NCBI GenBank assembly: GCA_963755375.1
Contig: CAVWKG010000016.1
Coordinates: forward strand, 1,860,001 to 1,924,000
DNA: 64,000 bases
Reading direction: 5' to 3'
Source: Bog-473 sp963755375
GTDB lineage: Bacteria; Actinomycetota; Acidimicrobiia; Acidimicrobiales; RAAP-2
A program made the translations under genes and the position numbers. Every line of letters starts with the position of its first letter. The stretch's first letter is position 1. The notes below the pieces were generated by a model. That model searched no databases, was not told where the DNA came from, and saw only the letters and a list, made by a program, of their open reading frames with translations. Positions 45,980 to 54,503 of the stretch are shown one piece after another.

Positions 45980-47593
45980 TCAGCCCCCGGGCTGGTAGAC
46001 GCCGAACTCCCCGCGCAGGACGTCGGACACCTCGCCGAGGGTGGCCATCTGCTTGAGGGCGGCCTTCATGGGGACGAGCAAGTTGCCCTCGCCCTTGGCC
46101 GTCGCCGCGACGTCGGCCAGCGCCCGGTCCACCGCGGCCTTGTCCCGCTCGGCCCGCACCGACCTCGTCCGGTCGATCTGGAGCTGCTGCAGCTTCACGT
46201 CAATCGGGAAGACCTCGGTGGGTTCCCCCTCGGCGTCGGTGAAGCGGTTGACGCCCACCACCACCTTCTCGCCGTCGTCGACCGACTTGGCGAAGCTGTA
46301 GGCGGCCGCCTCGATCTCCTCCTGCATGAACCTGGCCTCAATGGCGGCCACCGCGCCGCCGAGCTGCTCGATCCGCTCCAGATAGGCATTCGCCTGCCGC
46401 TCCACCTCGTCGGTGAGCGATTCCACGAAGAACGAGCCGGCCAAAGGGTCGACCGTGTCGGCCACGCCAGACTCGAATCCGACGATTTGCTGCGTGCGCA
46501 GGGCGATCTTGGCGGCCCGGGTCGTGGGCAGTCCGAGGGCTTCGTCGAATCCATTGGTGTGCAGGCTCTGCGTGCCCCCGAGGGCGGCCGCCAGGCTCTG
46601 CACCGTGACCCGGACGATGTTGTTCTCAGGCTGCTGGGCGGTCAGGGTCGACCCGCCCGTCTGGGTGTGGAAGCGCAGCATCTTGGATCGCTCGTCTTTG
46701 GCGCCGAAGCGCTCGGTCATGATGCGAGCCCACATGCGCCGGGCCGCCCTGTACTTGGCCACCTCCTCGAAGAGGTTGTTGTGCGCGTTCCAGAAGAACG
46801 AGAGTCTGGGCGCGAACGCGTCGACGTCCATCCCCGCAGCGATGGCTGCTTCGACGTAGGCGATGCCGTTGGCAAGCGTGAAGGCGATCTCCTGCACCGC
46901 CGTTGAGCCGGCCTCTCGGATGTGATAGCCAGAAATGGAGATCGTGTTCCAGCTCGGGAGGTTGGCCGCGCAGTAGGAGAAGGTGTCGACGATGAGTCGC
47001 ATGGATGGACGCGGCGGGTAGATGTAGGTCCCGCGGGCGATGTACTCCTTCAAAATGTCGTTCTGAATGGTGCCGCGCACCTTCTCGCTCGCCACCCCCT
47101 GCTCCTCGGCCACCAATTGGTACAGGAGCAGCAGGATCGCACCGGTGGCATTGATCGTCATGGACGTCGTGACCTTGTCCATCGGGAGGTCGGCCATGAG
47201 GAGACGCATGTCGGCCAGGGAGTCGATGGCGACGCCGACCTTGCCCACCTCGCCTTCGGCGCGGGCGTGATCGGAGTCATAGCCCATCTGGGTCGGGAGG
47301 TCGAAGGCGCACGAGAGCCCGGTCTGACCGGCCTCCAGCAGGAACTTGAACCGCTGGTTGGTCTGCTCGGCCGACCCGAAACCGGCGTACTGGCGCATGG
47401 TCCACAGCTTCGAGCGGTACATCTGGCGGTGGACGCCCCTGGTGTAGGGGAATGCCCCGGGCTCGCCCAGCTGCACGGCCGGGTCCCAACCCGCGAGGTC
47501 CTCCTGCCGGTAGACCGGCTGAATTGCGATACCCGAGTCGGTCAGGCGTTCGGGGCTGGCCTGGGGGTCCTTCTTCTCCGGTGTCACGGTCAC
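45980..47593 (-). CDS. Methylmalonyl-CoA mutase large subunit, without the B12 domain
   Basis: 537 residues: the TIM-barrel part of an adenosylcobalamin-dependent acyl-CoA mutase, for propionate/succinyl-CoA interconversion. The C-terminal cobalamin domain (DxHxxG) is absent, so a separate small subunit must exist elsewhere. RSKLWTMRQYAGFGSAEQTN carries the Tyr (near 70) and PSMRLIVDTF the Arg (near 198) that distinguish methylmalonyl-CoA mutase from isobutyryl-CoA mutase, where Phe and Gln occur. Further signatures: FDLPTQMGYDSD, SISGYHIREAGSTAVQE, FFWNAHNNLFEEVAKYRAAR and TQTGGSTLTAQQPENNIVR. Divergent from a VOC protein. The adenosyltransferase at 55162 makes its cofactor. Confidence 0.93.
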   Translation of the reverse strand: MTVTPEKKDPQASPERLTDSGIAIQPVYRQEDLAGWDPAVQLGEPGAFPYTRGVHRQMYRSKLWTMRQYAGFGSAEQTNQRFKFLLEAGQTGLSCAFDLPTQMGYDSDHARAEGEVGKVGVAIDSLADMRLLMADLPMDKVTTSMTINATGAILLLLYQLVAEEQGVASEKVRGTIQNDILKEYIARGTYIYPPRPSMRLIVDTFSYCAANLPSWNTISISGYHIREAGSTAVQEIAFTLANGIAYVEAAIAAGMDVDAFAPRLSFFWNAHNNLFEEVAKYRAARRMWARIMTERFGAKDERSKMLRFHTQTGGSTLTAQQPENNIVRVTVQSLAAALGGTQSLHTNGFDEALGLPTTRAAKIALRTQQIVGFESGVADTVDPLAGSFFVESLTDEVERQANAYLERIEQLGGAVAAIEARFMQEEIEAAAYSFAKSVDDGEKVVVGVNRFTDAEGEPTEVFPIDVKLQQLQIDRTRSVRAERDKAAVDRALADVAATAKGEGNLLVPMKAALKQMATLGEVSDVLRGEFGVYQPGG

Positions 47594-47644
47594 GAGCCTA
47601 CGGAGGATTCGGGTGGCCGGGCCACACGGGGCAGACTACGGAGC

Positions 47645-48097
47645 GTGGACGACGCCCCCGGACCCGCTTTTTCGCACTTCGGCATCTGCGTCAGCGACCT
47701 CGAGCGTTCGCTGCGCTTCTACTGCGACGCGCTCGGATTCGAGAAGGCCGAGTCGCACGCCATCGGCTCCGAGTTCGCCCGGCTCATGGAGTTTCCCGAT
47801 GTGGACGTGACGTCACAGTTCATACGGCGCGGTTCGACCGCCATCGAGCTCCTGGCGTTCCGGGAGCCCGCACCCTTCGGTCCACGGGAGCGGCGCGCCG
47901 TCAACCAGCTCGGGTTGACCCACCTGTCCTTTCGGGTGCGCGACGTCGCGGGGACGGCGGCCCGTATGGTGCAACTCGGCGGTGCGATCGTCGCGTCAAG
48001 CCGGACGACCATGGACCTCGGCGGGGTCGCCCTCGAGTTCGTCTACTGCACCGACCCCGACGGGGTGCGTGTGGAGCTGATGGACCTCGGCGGATGA
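47645..48097 (+). CDS. VOC-family (glyoxalase/bleomycin-resistance fold) protein
   Basis: 150 residues from GTG 47645. SHFGICVSDLERSLRFYCDA, GLTHLSFRVRDVAGTAARMV and CTDPDGVRVELMDL give the two beta-alpha-beta-beta-beta units with His and Glu metal ligands. It is divergent from the methylmalonyl-CoA mutase with 51 bp between, so a methylmalonyl-CoA epimerase-like role was considered, but the DPDGVRVEL end is that of general VOC dioxygenase/isomerase members, so the function is open. Its 3' end overlaps the convergent ctaG by 55 bp. Confidence 0.85.
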   Translation: MDDAPGPAFSHFGICVSDLERSLRFYCDALGFEKAESHAIGSEFARLMEFPDVDVTSQFIRRGSTAIELLAFREPAPFGPRERRAVNQLGLTHLSFRVRDVAGTAARMVQLGGAIVASSRTTMDLGGVALEFVYCTDPDGVRVELMDLGG

Positions 48098-48984
48098 TCG
48101 CCCTCGGCGAGCGCCTGCAAGTCGAGCTCCCGGTCGATGCGCACCGCCTTGCGCTCCTCGAGGTGCATCCAACGCAGGGCGACGGGGATCATCGGCCAGA
48201 GCATCAGCGTGTCGCCGACGACCCACATGATGTCGCCACCCACATGCAGGTCGACCACGTAGGAGGGGCCCCAGGTGCGATGGGTGGCGAAGTAGGCGGG
48301 GAACATCTCGCGGGTCGCGCCGGCCAGTGACACCCCCGTGAAGGTGTCGATCGGGATGGCCATGAACAGGTAGAAGAACTGCAGCGCGGGGTGGAGCCGA
48401 TGGGAGTTGGGGTCGTTCCCGAAGATCTGCCGCCAGAACAGGTAGCCGACGAGGAGGAACACCAGGTGCTCCGCGTTGTGCACGCTCTCCTGCGTGAGCG
48501 TGTAGTTGTACCAGACCGTCAGGTGGCTGATCGGGATCACGACGGCGTAGAGCACGAAGGCCACGATCGGGTTCCCGAGGAAGTGGGCCACGCGGGAGCG
48601 CAGCGCCTCGGTGACGACCAGGTGCGCGATGCCGGTGGTGGAACGCCAGGCGAGTTGCAGGGGGGAGGCGACGGCGAAGAGCGGAGCGGCCACCATGATG
48701 AGGATCAGGTGCTGGACCATGTGGTCCCAGAACAGCTCGCCGTCGTAGACGCCGACGAAGCTGAAGATGCCCACCCCGGTGGTGAAGAGCGCACCGATCC
48801 ATGCCGCCGTCTTGCCAACCGACCAGGGGTGGCGCGGGTGGAGCGCGTTGTTCCGCCGTACCCCCCACAGGTAGAGGACGAGAGCGACGACGATCATCGC
48901 CACGGGGACGAAAGCGAACTGGGTGACCAAGAGCTGCGAACCCCGGAGGGGTGGGAGTCCCGCGTCAGCGAGTGCAGCGATCAC
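48043..48984 (-). CDS. ctaG: Cytochrome c oxidase assembly protein, CtaG type
   Basis: 313-residue membrane protein of the caa3-CtaG family, needed for cytochrome c oxidase maturation. About seven helices; ligands/markers HMVQHLILIMVAAPLFAVAS, RVAHFLGNPIVAFVLYAVVI, HLTVWYNYTLTQESVHNAEH, RLHPALQFFYLFMAIPIDTF and HRTWGPSYVVDLHVGGDIMW. GTG 48984 start. The last ~50 residues are cytoplasmic and overlap the VOC gene. No other oxidase genes are nearby. Confidence 0.9.
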   Translation of the reverse strand: MIAALADAGLPPLRGSQLLVTQFAFVPVAMIVVALVLYLWGVRRNNALHPRHPWSVGKTAAWIGALFTTGVGIFSFVGVYDGELFWDHMVQHLILIMVAAPLFAVASPLQLAWRSTTGIAHLVVTEALRSRVAHFLGNPIVAFVLYAVVIPISHLTVWYNYTLTQESVHNAEHLVFLLVGYLFWRQIFGNDPNSHRLHPALQFFYLFMAIPIDTFTGVSLAGATREMFPAYFATHRTWGPSYVVDLHVGGDIMWVVGDTLMLWPMIPVALRWMHLEERKAVRIDRELDLQALAEGDHPPRSISSTRTPSGSVQ

Positions 48985-49005
48985 CTCAAGACGGTACCGC
49001 CGGGG

Positions 49006-50013
49006 TCAGCCGTGCTGCCAAATGCGCTGGGAGATCCGCCGGGTGCCGTAGAGCGCGGCCGCATCGAGGAGATCCAGCTCCTCGGCGGTCAGGCGCCAGC
49101 CCAGGGCGCCGGCGTTCTGCCTGGCCTGGTCCCCGTTCTTGGCCCCGGGGATGGGCACGGCGCCGTGGGCGATGAGCCAGGCCAGCGCCACCTGGCTCGG
49201 GGTGCGGTCGCCGTGGGCCTCGCCGATGCGGCGCAGCTGCGCCACCACGGCGTCGACCTCTGCCATCGGGTGCGCCGAGAACGAGCGGCCACGGGGAGGC
49301 GGATTGGCCGCCGAGTACTTGCCGGTCAGGCGTCCCTGCCCGATTGGTGAGTAGGCCAGAGGCACGACCCCCAGTTCACGGCACGTACTGATGACCCCGA
49401 CGCGCAGCGGCATGGCGCGCAACAGGGAGAACTCGATCTGGTTGCTGGCCAGCCGGAGGCCGCGCCGGCGCAGGGCGGCGTCCATGGCCCGGGTCTCCTT
49501 GGCCGAGTAGTTGGACACGCCGACGGCGCGCACGATCCCCTCGGCGTGCGCCGCGGCCAGCGCCTCGGCCAGTGCGTCGTGGGAGCGCAACGAGACCGGC
49601 CCGTGAATCTGGTAGAGGTCGATGAGGTCCGTGCCCAGCCGCTGGCGCGAGTTGCGGGCCGCCGACAACAGCGCGGCGCGCACGTTCAGCTTCCACGGGC
49701 TCGGCATGAATTTCGACGCGATGACGACCCGGTTGCGCACGCCCGGGTCGGCGGCGAGGAGCCGGCCGATGATGCGTTCGCTCTCGCCCCCTCCGTAGAT
49801 CTCGGCTGTGTCGAAGAGGACGACGCCGGCGGCGATGCTGGCCTCCCAGGCCTCGCGGATGGTCGACTCGGTCAGGGACGTGTCGTAGCCACCCATGCCC
49901 CAGGTGCCCTTGTCACCCCAGGCCCACGTCCCCACGCCGAGTGGCGGGATGGCGACGTCCGTGCCGGCGAGCTCGATCCGATCTTCCGCCTGCGGCGGCG
50001 AGGCGTCGGTCAC
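49006..50013 (-). CDS. Aldo/keto reductase
   Basis: 335 residues of the AKR superfamily, NADPH-dependent reduction of carbonyls. LGVGTWAWGDKGTWGMGGYD, VVLFDTAEIYGGGESERIIG with catalytic Asp and Tyr, VVIASKFMPSPW with Lys, YQIHGPVSLRSHD with His, IVRAVGVSNYSAKETRAMD and QIEFSLLR. GTG 50013 is preferred since it overlaps the stop of the alpha/beta hydrolase by 4 nt; the frame further upstream is unsupported. Part of a two-gene unit with that hydrolase. Confidence 0.93.
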   Translation of the reverse strand: MTDASPPQAEDRIELAGTDVAIPPLGVGTWAWGDKGTWGMGGYDTSLTESTIREAWEASIAAGVVLFDTAEIYGGGESERIIGRLLAADPGVRNRVVIASKFMPSPWKLNVRAALLSAARNSRQRLGTDLIDLYQIHGPVSLRSHDALAEALAAAHAEGIVRAVGVSNYSAKETRAMDAALRRRGLRLASNQIEFSLLRAMPLRVGVISTCRELGVVPLAYSPIGQGRLTGKYSAANPPPRGRSFSAHPMAEVDAVVAQLRRIGEAHGDRTPSQVALAWLIAHGAVPIPGAKNGDQARQNAGALGWRLTAEELDLLDAAALYGTRRISQRIWQHG

Positions 50014-50882
50014 TGCGCCCCCCTCGAGTCCGCGGCCCAGTCCAGGTGGGCCTCGACGGCCGTCCGCCACTCGGCGGCGTGCGTCAGTTGTGGCGAGTGG
50101 TATGCGCCGGGAATGACCGTGAGCCGGCCGTCCGACACCCCGCCGGCCAACTCCGGCGCCTGGTCGACCAGCGGATCGTCGTGCTCGCCGACGATCACCG
50201 TGGTGGGGCAGGAGATGGAGGGAAGGTTGGCGCGCAGGGAGCCGTCGTCATCGGCGGCGTCACCCATCAGCTCGCTCCCGAGGCCCTTGACGGCATAGGC
50301 GTCCATGCCGGCGAAGATGGCGTCCTTCTCCCTCCGCCATTCGGCCGGCGTGCGCGCCTCGATGAGGACGTCCTCGGGGCCACCCATGCTGAGGCTCGCG
50401 GGCATGCCTCCGGCCGGGTCGAACGTGTCGATGAAGTGATGGACCATGGCGCGGATCTCCTCGTCGGAGGGGAGGAAGGACCATGCGCTCGTGTCCATGA
50501 GGATCAGCGAGCGCACCAGCTCCGGCCGACCCAGGACGACGCCCATGACGACCCGTCCGCCCATGGAGTGGCCGAGCAGGTCGACCGGCCCGTCACCCAC
50601 CGCCTCGAGGAATGAGGTGAGGTCGGTTGCGAGCTGCTCGATGGAGTAGCCGTCGAGATGCCCGGTCCCGCTCGAGCGGCCGTGACCCCGCTGGTCGAGC
50701 GTGACCACACGCCGGTCCGCCGCCAGCGCGTCGACCTCGAGTGCGAAATCGTGGGAGGCACCCGTGAAGCCGTGGCAGAGCACCAGGGTCGGTGTCCCCT
50801 CGGGGCTGCTCCCCCGTTCGGACCACGCCAGGTCGACGCCGTTGACGTGGAACGTCCTGGCCGAAGCCGCCGTCTGTGTCAT
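50010..50882 (-). CDS. Alpha/beta hydrolase
   Basis: 290 residues. LVLCHGFTGASHDFALEV holds the oxyanion HG, LLGHSMGGRVVMGVVL the nucleophile Ser, VIVGEHDDPLVDQ the acid, and PGAYHSPQLTHAAEWRT the His. A cap region with helices after IDTFDPAGG. No acyltransferase or epoxide-hydrolase signature was identified, so the substrate is unknown. The stop overlaps the AKR start, indicating co-transcription. Confidence 0.9.
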   Translation of the reverse strand: MTQTAASARTFHVNGVDLAWSERGSSPEGTPTLVLCHGFTGASHDFALEVDALAADRRVVTLDQRGHGRSSGTGHLDGYSIEQLATDLTSFLEAVGDGPVDLLGHSMGGRVVMGVVLGRPELVRSLILMDTSAWSFLPSDEEIRAMVHHFIDTFDPAGGMPASLSMGGPEDVLIEARTPAEWRREKDAIFAGMDAYAVKGLGSELMGDAADDDGSLRANLPSISCPTTVIVGEHDDPLVDQAPELAGGVSDGRLTVIPGAYHSPQLTHAAEWRTAVEAHLDWAADSRGAQ

Positions 50883-50938
50883 GACCCTTGTCTAGCTGCT
50901 CGTCCCGTGGGCTCGCTGGAGCGGACGGACCGGTGGCC

Positions 50939-52243
50939 TCATCCCGAGTCGGCCGAAAGTGACTGCACCGTCGCCGGCGACGCGGGTGAGCTCTCGGTCT
51001 GGACCGATGCCACAGGCGCCCCCGGCGTCGCCGACACGTTGGTGCAGGACCGGGCCTGGTTCCAGGCCGCCAGCGCGGCGGTGGCGGCATCACCCGAGAG
51101 CGGCTGCGGCAGGTCGTCGACGATCACGGCCGGACGCCAGGTGACCTGGTCGATGTGCCGGCCGGTCGCCGAGATCACCAAAGAGCCGCTGGCGTTCTCG
51201 GGGGGCGAGTTGTCGTAGAAGGCGAAGTTGCCCAGTCCGTAGTCGACGTAGGCCGAGCCGAGGTAGCCGCCGCCGAGCAGGACGTGGGCGTGGGTGCCCA
51301 CGACGATGTCGGCCCCGGCCTGTACCAGCGCCTGGGCCAGCGGCTCCTGCAAGGGATTGGGGCAGGCATCGAGCTCGGTGCCCCAGTGGAGGTAGACGAC
51401 GACGGTGTCCGCCGTCTTGCGCGCCGCCTCCACCGCGGCCACCAGGTCGTGCACGTCGTAGGCGGACGCCAGGCCCGGCTGCGTCGCCGTGGCCGTCCAC
51501 GCCGCCTGCAGGTCGGAGTCGATCACCTGGGTGGCGGCGATGATGGCGATGTGCTGCCCGTGGATGACGGCCGTGTACGGGGCAAACGCCTGCACCGCGT
51601 TCTGGCCGATGCCGAGGATGGTGTAGCCCGTCTGGGCCCGCGTGGCGATCGCCGTCTGCAGGCCGGCCGGCCCGCAGTCCTCCCCATGGTTGTTGGCCTC
51701 CGTGATGAGCGTCACGCCCGCACCCTTGAACGCCGAGATGGCGGTCGGTGGCGCGTCGAAGACGAACTGCTTGTCCTGGGGGTCCGCGCAGGTGCCGTCG
51801 GTCAACGCGGACTCGAGGTTCACCATGGAGAGGTCGACGCCCGAGAGCAGCGTGGACACGGTCGGCCCCAGCGCAGCGGAAGGGTCGGCCGCCAAGCGAT
51901 CGCCCAGGGTCGTGCCGGCCGGGAAGTGGACGTCGCCCCCGAAGGCAAAGGTGACCGTCTGCCCGTCACCCTCCCAGTCCGGCTCGAGGCGGGGGTTCCC
52001 GGTGGGCGGTGGCGGGGCCTTGTGACGGTGGCCCGCTCCCGCGTGGCTCGGCCCCGCCGCCGAGGGATGGCCGCCGCCGCGGCCGAGCACGAGAACCAGG
52101 ATCAGCGCCAGGACGACGAATCCGACGGCCCAGAAGCGGCGGTTGCGCTTGACCCGCCGCGAGGTCAGCCCGGGCAGCTCCGGCGGCGGCGCCGGTGCGT
52201 CGGCCTCGTGCAGTGGCGGTGCGAGCAGGTCGGTCGGGGGCGT
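50939..52243 (-). CDS. CapA-like metallophosphatase-fold protein (poly-gamma-glutamate capsule family), membrane anchored
   Basis: About 434 residues. A cytoplasmic Pro-rich head, then RRFWAVGFVVLALILVLVLG as a helix, then the CapA/PgsA domain: VTFAFGGDVHFPAGTTLGDR (metal site), NLESALTDGTC, TLITEANNHGEDCGPAGLQT, VVVYLHWGTELDACPN, DIVVGTHAHVLLGGGYLG and YGLGNFAFYDN. The start is odd: a TAG stop is in frame at 52253-52255 and the first codons after it are AGT GTC CAC ACG; ACG 52243 is 6 nt past a TAGAGT box, CTG 52228 is the other choice. Either ACG is used as a start or the base is wrong. Family members polymerise or transport poly-gamma-glutamate; that role here is inferred. Confidence 0.85.
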   Translation of the reverse strand, partial: TPPTDLLAPPLHEADAPAPPPELPGLTSRRVKRNRRFWAVGFVVLALILVLVLGRGGGHPSAAGPSHAGAGHRHKAPPPPTGNPRLEPDWEGDGQTVTFAFGGDVHFPAGTTLGDRLAADPSAALGPTVSTLLSGVDLSMVNLESALTDGTCADPQDKQFVFDAPPTAISAFKGAGVTLITEANNHGEDCGPAGLQTAIATRAQTGYTILGIGQNAVQAFAPYTAVIHGQHIAIIAATQVIDSDLQAAWTATATQPGLASAYDVHDLVAAVEAARKTADTVVVYLHWGTELDACPNPLQEPLAQALVQAGADIVVGTHAHVLLGGGYLGSAYVDYGLGNFAFYDNSPPENASGSLVISATGRHIDQVTWRPAVIVDDLPQPLSGDAATAALAAWNQARSCTNVSATPGAPVASVQTESSPASPATVQSLSADSG

Positions 52244-52249
52244 GTGGAC

Positions 52250-52255
52250 ACTCTA
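52250..52255 (-). promoter_or_regulatory. -10 box TAGAGT for the CapA-like gene
   Basis: Minus strand, 6 nt before codon 52243-52241 (ACG). Supports an initiation point where no ATG, GTG or TTG exists. Confidence 0.4.
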
Positions 52256-52297
52256 GGCACGGGGGATGCAAAGAATCTAGACTAACAAGCACCTTGA

Positions 52298-52308
52298 CTA
52301 CCTAGTAG
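52298..52308. promoter_or_regulatory. Small palindrome CTAC-CTA-GTAG over the MarR promoter
   Basis: Perfect 4+4 dyad with 3-nt centre overlapping the TAGCCT box of the MarR-VOC gene and lying between it and the divergent CapA-like gene. Could be the regulator's own operator; too short to be sure. Confidence 0.3.
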
Positions 52309-52311
52309 CCT
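52306..52311 (+). promoter_or_regulatory. -10 box TAGCCT for the MarR-VOC gene
   Basis: TAGCCT lies 7 nt before GTG 52319: leaderless layout. Confidence 0.5.
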
Positions 52312-52318
52312 CCCCTGA

Positions 52319-53137
52319 GTGCCCGCTGACCGATCCGACCTCGCCACCCCGACCCTGATGCGCGCCGCGCGCGGGACCTACGCCCGTTCCATCCGCGCCC
52401 ATCTCCAGGCGATCGGCGTCGACGACCTGCCCAGGAACGGCGCCTTCATCCTCTCGGGCATCCATTCGGCCGGCGGTCCGCCCGGGGACCTGCCCGCCAA
52501 CCTCGGCGTGACCAAGCAGGCCGTGAGCCAGGTGGTCGACATCCTGGTGAACCGGGGCTACCTGTATCGCCATCCCGACGCGTCCGACCGGCGCCGGATC
52601 ACCCTGGAGCTGACCGCGCGCGGGCACGAGGTCGTGGAGGCCGTGTGGCGCGGCACCGAGGCGATCGACAGCCAACTGGCGACGCGGCTGTTGCCCGAGC
52701 AGATCGACGCCATGCGGTCCGGACTGATGGCCCTGGCCGACATCAAGGCCCAGACCACAGCGGTCGGGGCCGGCCGGCGCCGCCCCGGCCGCCGCCTCCG
52801 GCATTTCAGCCCGATCTTTCCGGTCCGGGAGATGGCGTCCGCACTGGCCCACTACGCGTCGCTCGGATTCAAGACGCTCGCGTACGAGGGAGGCGACGAC
52901 TACGGCTTCGCCGACCGCGACGGGATCGGCCTCCATCTGGCGCACGACCCTGCACACGGCGCCGGCTCGACGTACCTCTACGTGCAGGACGCCGACGGCC
53001 TGTTCGAAGAGTGGAGTCGGCCCGGCATCGGCGGCGTCACACGCCCGGTGATGCTGACGCCGTACGGGCTGCGTGAGGGTTCCCACGTCGATCCGGACGG
53101 GAACCTCATCCGGTTCGGGTCACCGGCCGACGAGTGA
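52319..53137 (+). CDS. MarR-family regulator fused to a VOC (bleomycin-resistance-like) domain
   Basis: 272 residues, two domains. Residues 1-140: MarR wHTH, LPANLGVTKQAVSQVVDILV (recognition helix), NRGYLYRHPDASDRRRITLE (wing), TARGHEVVEA. After an Arg-rich linker (GAGRRRPGRRLRH) residues 160-272: a VOC domain like ShBle/BLMA: SPIFPVREMASALAHYASLG, FADRDGIGLHLAHDP, TYLYVQDADGLFEEWSRPGI and EGSHVDPDGNLIRFG. VOC domains bind bleomycin-like or other metal-chelated ligands, so the protein could be a one-chain sensor-regulator (inference). Divergent from the CapA-like gene. Confidence 0.9.
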   Translation: MPADRSDLATPTLMRAARGTYARSIRAHLQAIGVDDLPRNGAFILSGIHSAGGPPGDLPANLGVTKQAVSQVVDILVNRGYLYRHPDASDRRRITLELTARGHEVVEAVWRGTEAIDSQLATRLLPEQIDAMRSGLMALADIKAQTTAVGAGRRRPGRRLRHFSPIFPVREMASALAHYASLGFKTLAYEGGDDYGFADRDGIGLHLAHDPAHGAGSTYLYVQDADGLFEEWSRPGIGGVTRPVMLTPYGLREGSHVDPDGNLIRFGSPADE

Positions 53138-53173
53138 GCGTGGACGTCGCCCGGACCGGCGCTCTGCCCCTGG

Positions 53174-54337
53174 TCAGTGCGCGTGCGGCATGCAGAGATC
53201 GTCGTACTCGGCGATGACGATCTCCCCGGCGTCGGGCCCGCAGGCGGGGCACGCCGGGTCGCGGCGCACCTTGAACGTCCGGAAGGACTCCTCGAGCGCG
53301 TCGTAGGCGAGCAGCCGCCCGATCAGAGGGTCGCCCAGCCCGAGCAGCACCTTGATGGTCTCGACGGCCTGGATCGACCCGATGATGCCGGGCAGCACAC
53401 CCAGTACGCCGGCCTCGGAGCACGACGGCGCCAGCTCGGCCGGCGGCGGCTCGGGAATCAAGCAGCGGTAGCAGGGACCGTTGTAGGGGTCGAACACGGT
53501 GACCTGTCCCTCGAAGCGGAAGATGGAGCCGTGGATCACGGGGATCCGCTTGAGCAGCGAGGCGTCGTTGACGAGGTAACGGGTCGGGAAGTTGTCGGTC
53601 CCGTCGACGATGGCGTCGTAGCCGTCGATGATGTCGAGGATGTTGTCCGCGCCAAGTCGGACGTCGTAGGTGACGACGTTCACGTCCGGGTTCAGCGCCG
53701 TCAGGGTCTTCTTGGCCGAGTCGACCTTGCGGTCGCCCACCCGGTCCATGTTGTGCAGGATCTGGCGCTGCAAGTTGGACTCGTCGACGACGTCCATGTC
53801 GATGATGCCGAGCGTCCCGACGCCGGCGGCGGCCAGATAGAGGGCGGCGGGAGACCCCAGCCCGCCCGCGCCCAGCAGGAGCACCTTCGATCCGAGCAGC
53901 TTCAGCTGGCCCTCCTCGCCCACCTCGGGCAGCAGGACGTGGCGCTGGTACCGGTTGCGCTGGGCCGGTGTCAGGGTCTGCGGCGCCGCCCAGGGGCGGT
54001 CGTCGTCCTTCCACTTGTTGAACCCGCCGATCATCGACTGCACGTCGGTGTAGCCGAGGTCACCCATGGTCTTGGCCGCGAAGGCGGAGCGCACGCCCCC
54101 GGCGCAGTAGACGACGATCGGCGCCGACTTGTCGGGGAGCTTGCCCTCGACCTGGAACTCGAGGTGGCCGCGGGGCAGGTGGACGGCGTTCGGCAGGGCG
54201 CCCTGCTCGTACTCGTCGGGCTCCCGGACGTCGAGGAACGTCACGCCGCCGCGCTCCAGCAGGGCTTGCGCGTCAGCCTGGTCCACCTCGCGGATGGACG
54301 CCTTGGCCTCGTTCAGCAGGTCTCGGGGAGTGGGCAC
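53174..54337 (-). CDS. moeB: Rhodanese-ThiF/MoeB fusion, sulfur-carrier adenylyltransferase
   Basis: 387 residues. N-terminal rhodanese: VTFLDVREPDEYEQGALPNA, PRGHLEFQVEGKL and IVVYCAGGVRSAFAAKT with active Cys; then MoeB/ThiF: RYQRHVLLPEVGEEGQLKLL, VLLLGAGGLGSPAALYLAAA, MDVVDESNLQRQILHNMDRV, DGTDNFPTRYLVNDASLL, GPCYRCLIPEPP and CPACG (zinc Cys). In MoeZ and eukaryotic MOCS3 the rhodanese is C-terminal; here it is first. Activates the C-terminal Gly-Gly of MoaD/ThiS/CysO-type carriers. GTG 54337 follows CGGAGG. No carrier gene is seen near. Confidence 0.93.
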   Translation of the reverse strand: MPTPRDLLNEAKASIREVDQADAQALLERGGVTFLDVREPDEYEQGALPNAVHLPRGHLEFQVEGKLPDKSAPIVVYCAGGVRSAFAAKTMGDLGYTDVQSMIGGFNKWKDDDRPWAAPQTLTPAQRNRYQRHVLLPEVGEEGQLKLLGSKVLLLGAGGLGSPAALYLAAAGVGTLGIIDMDVVDESNLQRQILHNMDRVGDRKVDSAKKTLTALNPDVNVVTYDVRLGADNILDIIDGYDAIVDGTDNFPTRYLVNDASLLKRIPVIHGSIFRFEGQVTVFDPYNGPCYRCLIPEPPPAELAPSCSEAGVLGVLPGIIGSIQAVETIKVLLGLGDPLIGRLLAYDALEESFRTFKVRRDPACPACGPDAGEIVIAEYDDLCMPHAH

Positions 54338-54503
54338 TTTCGAACCTCCGGGTCGCACCAGGCCGTCGATACGGCCTGCACTGAACCGTTAAACACTACC
54401 AGTGGGGTCAACATTCCCCACGGGACGCCCCGGGGAGGCCCAGGTCGGCGGCAACGTCGTTCCCGGGGCGGGTCCGGCCCGTCCCCGGTGGGAGACTCCG
54501 TCC

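Noticed and set aside
47645..48097. Methylmalonyl-CoA epimerase next to the mutase
   Set aside because: The VOC protein lacks the epimerase-type sequence blocks I would expect and has a general VOC C-terminus; left as VOC only.
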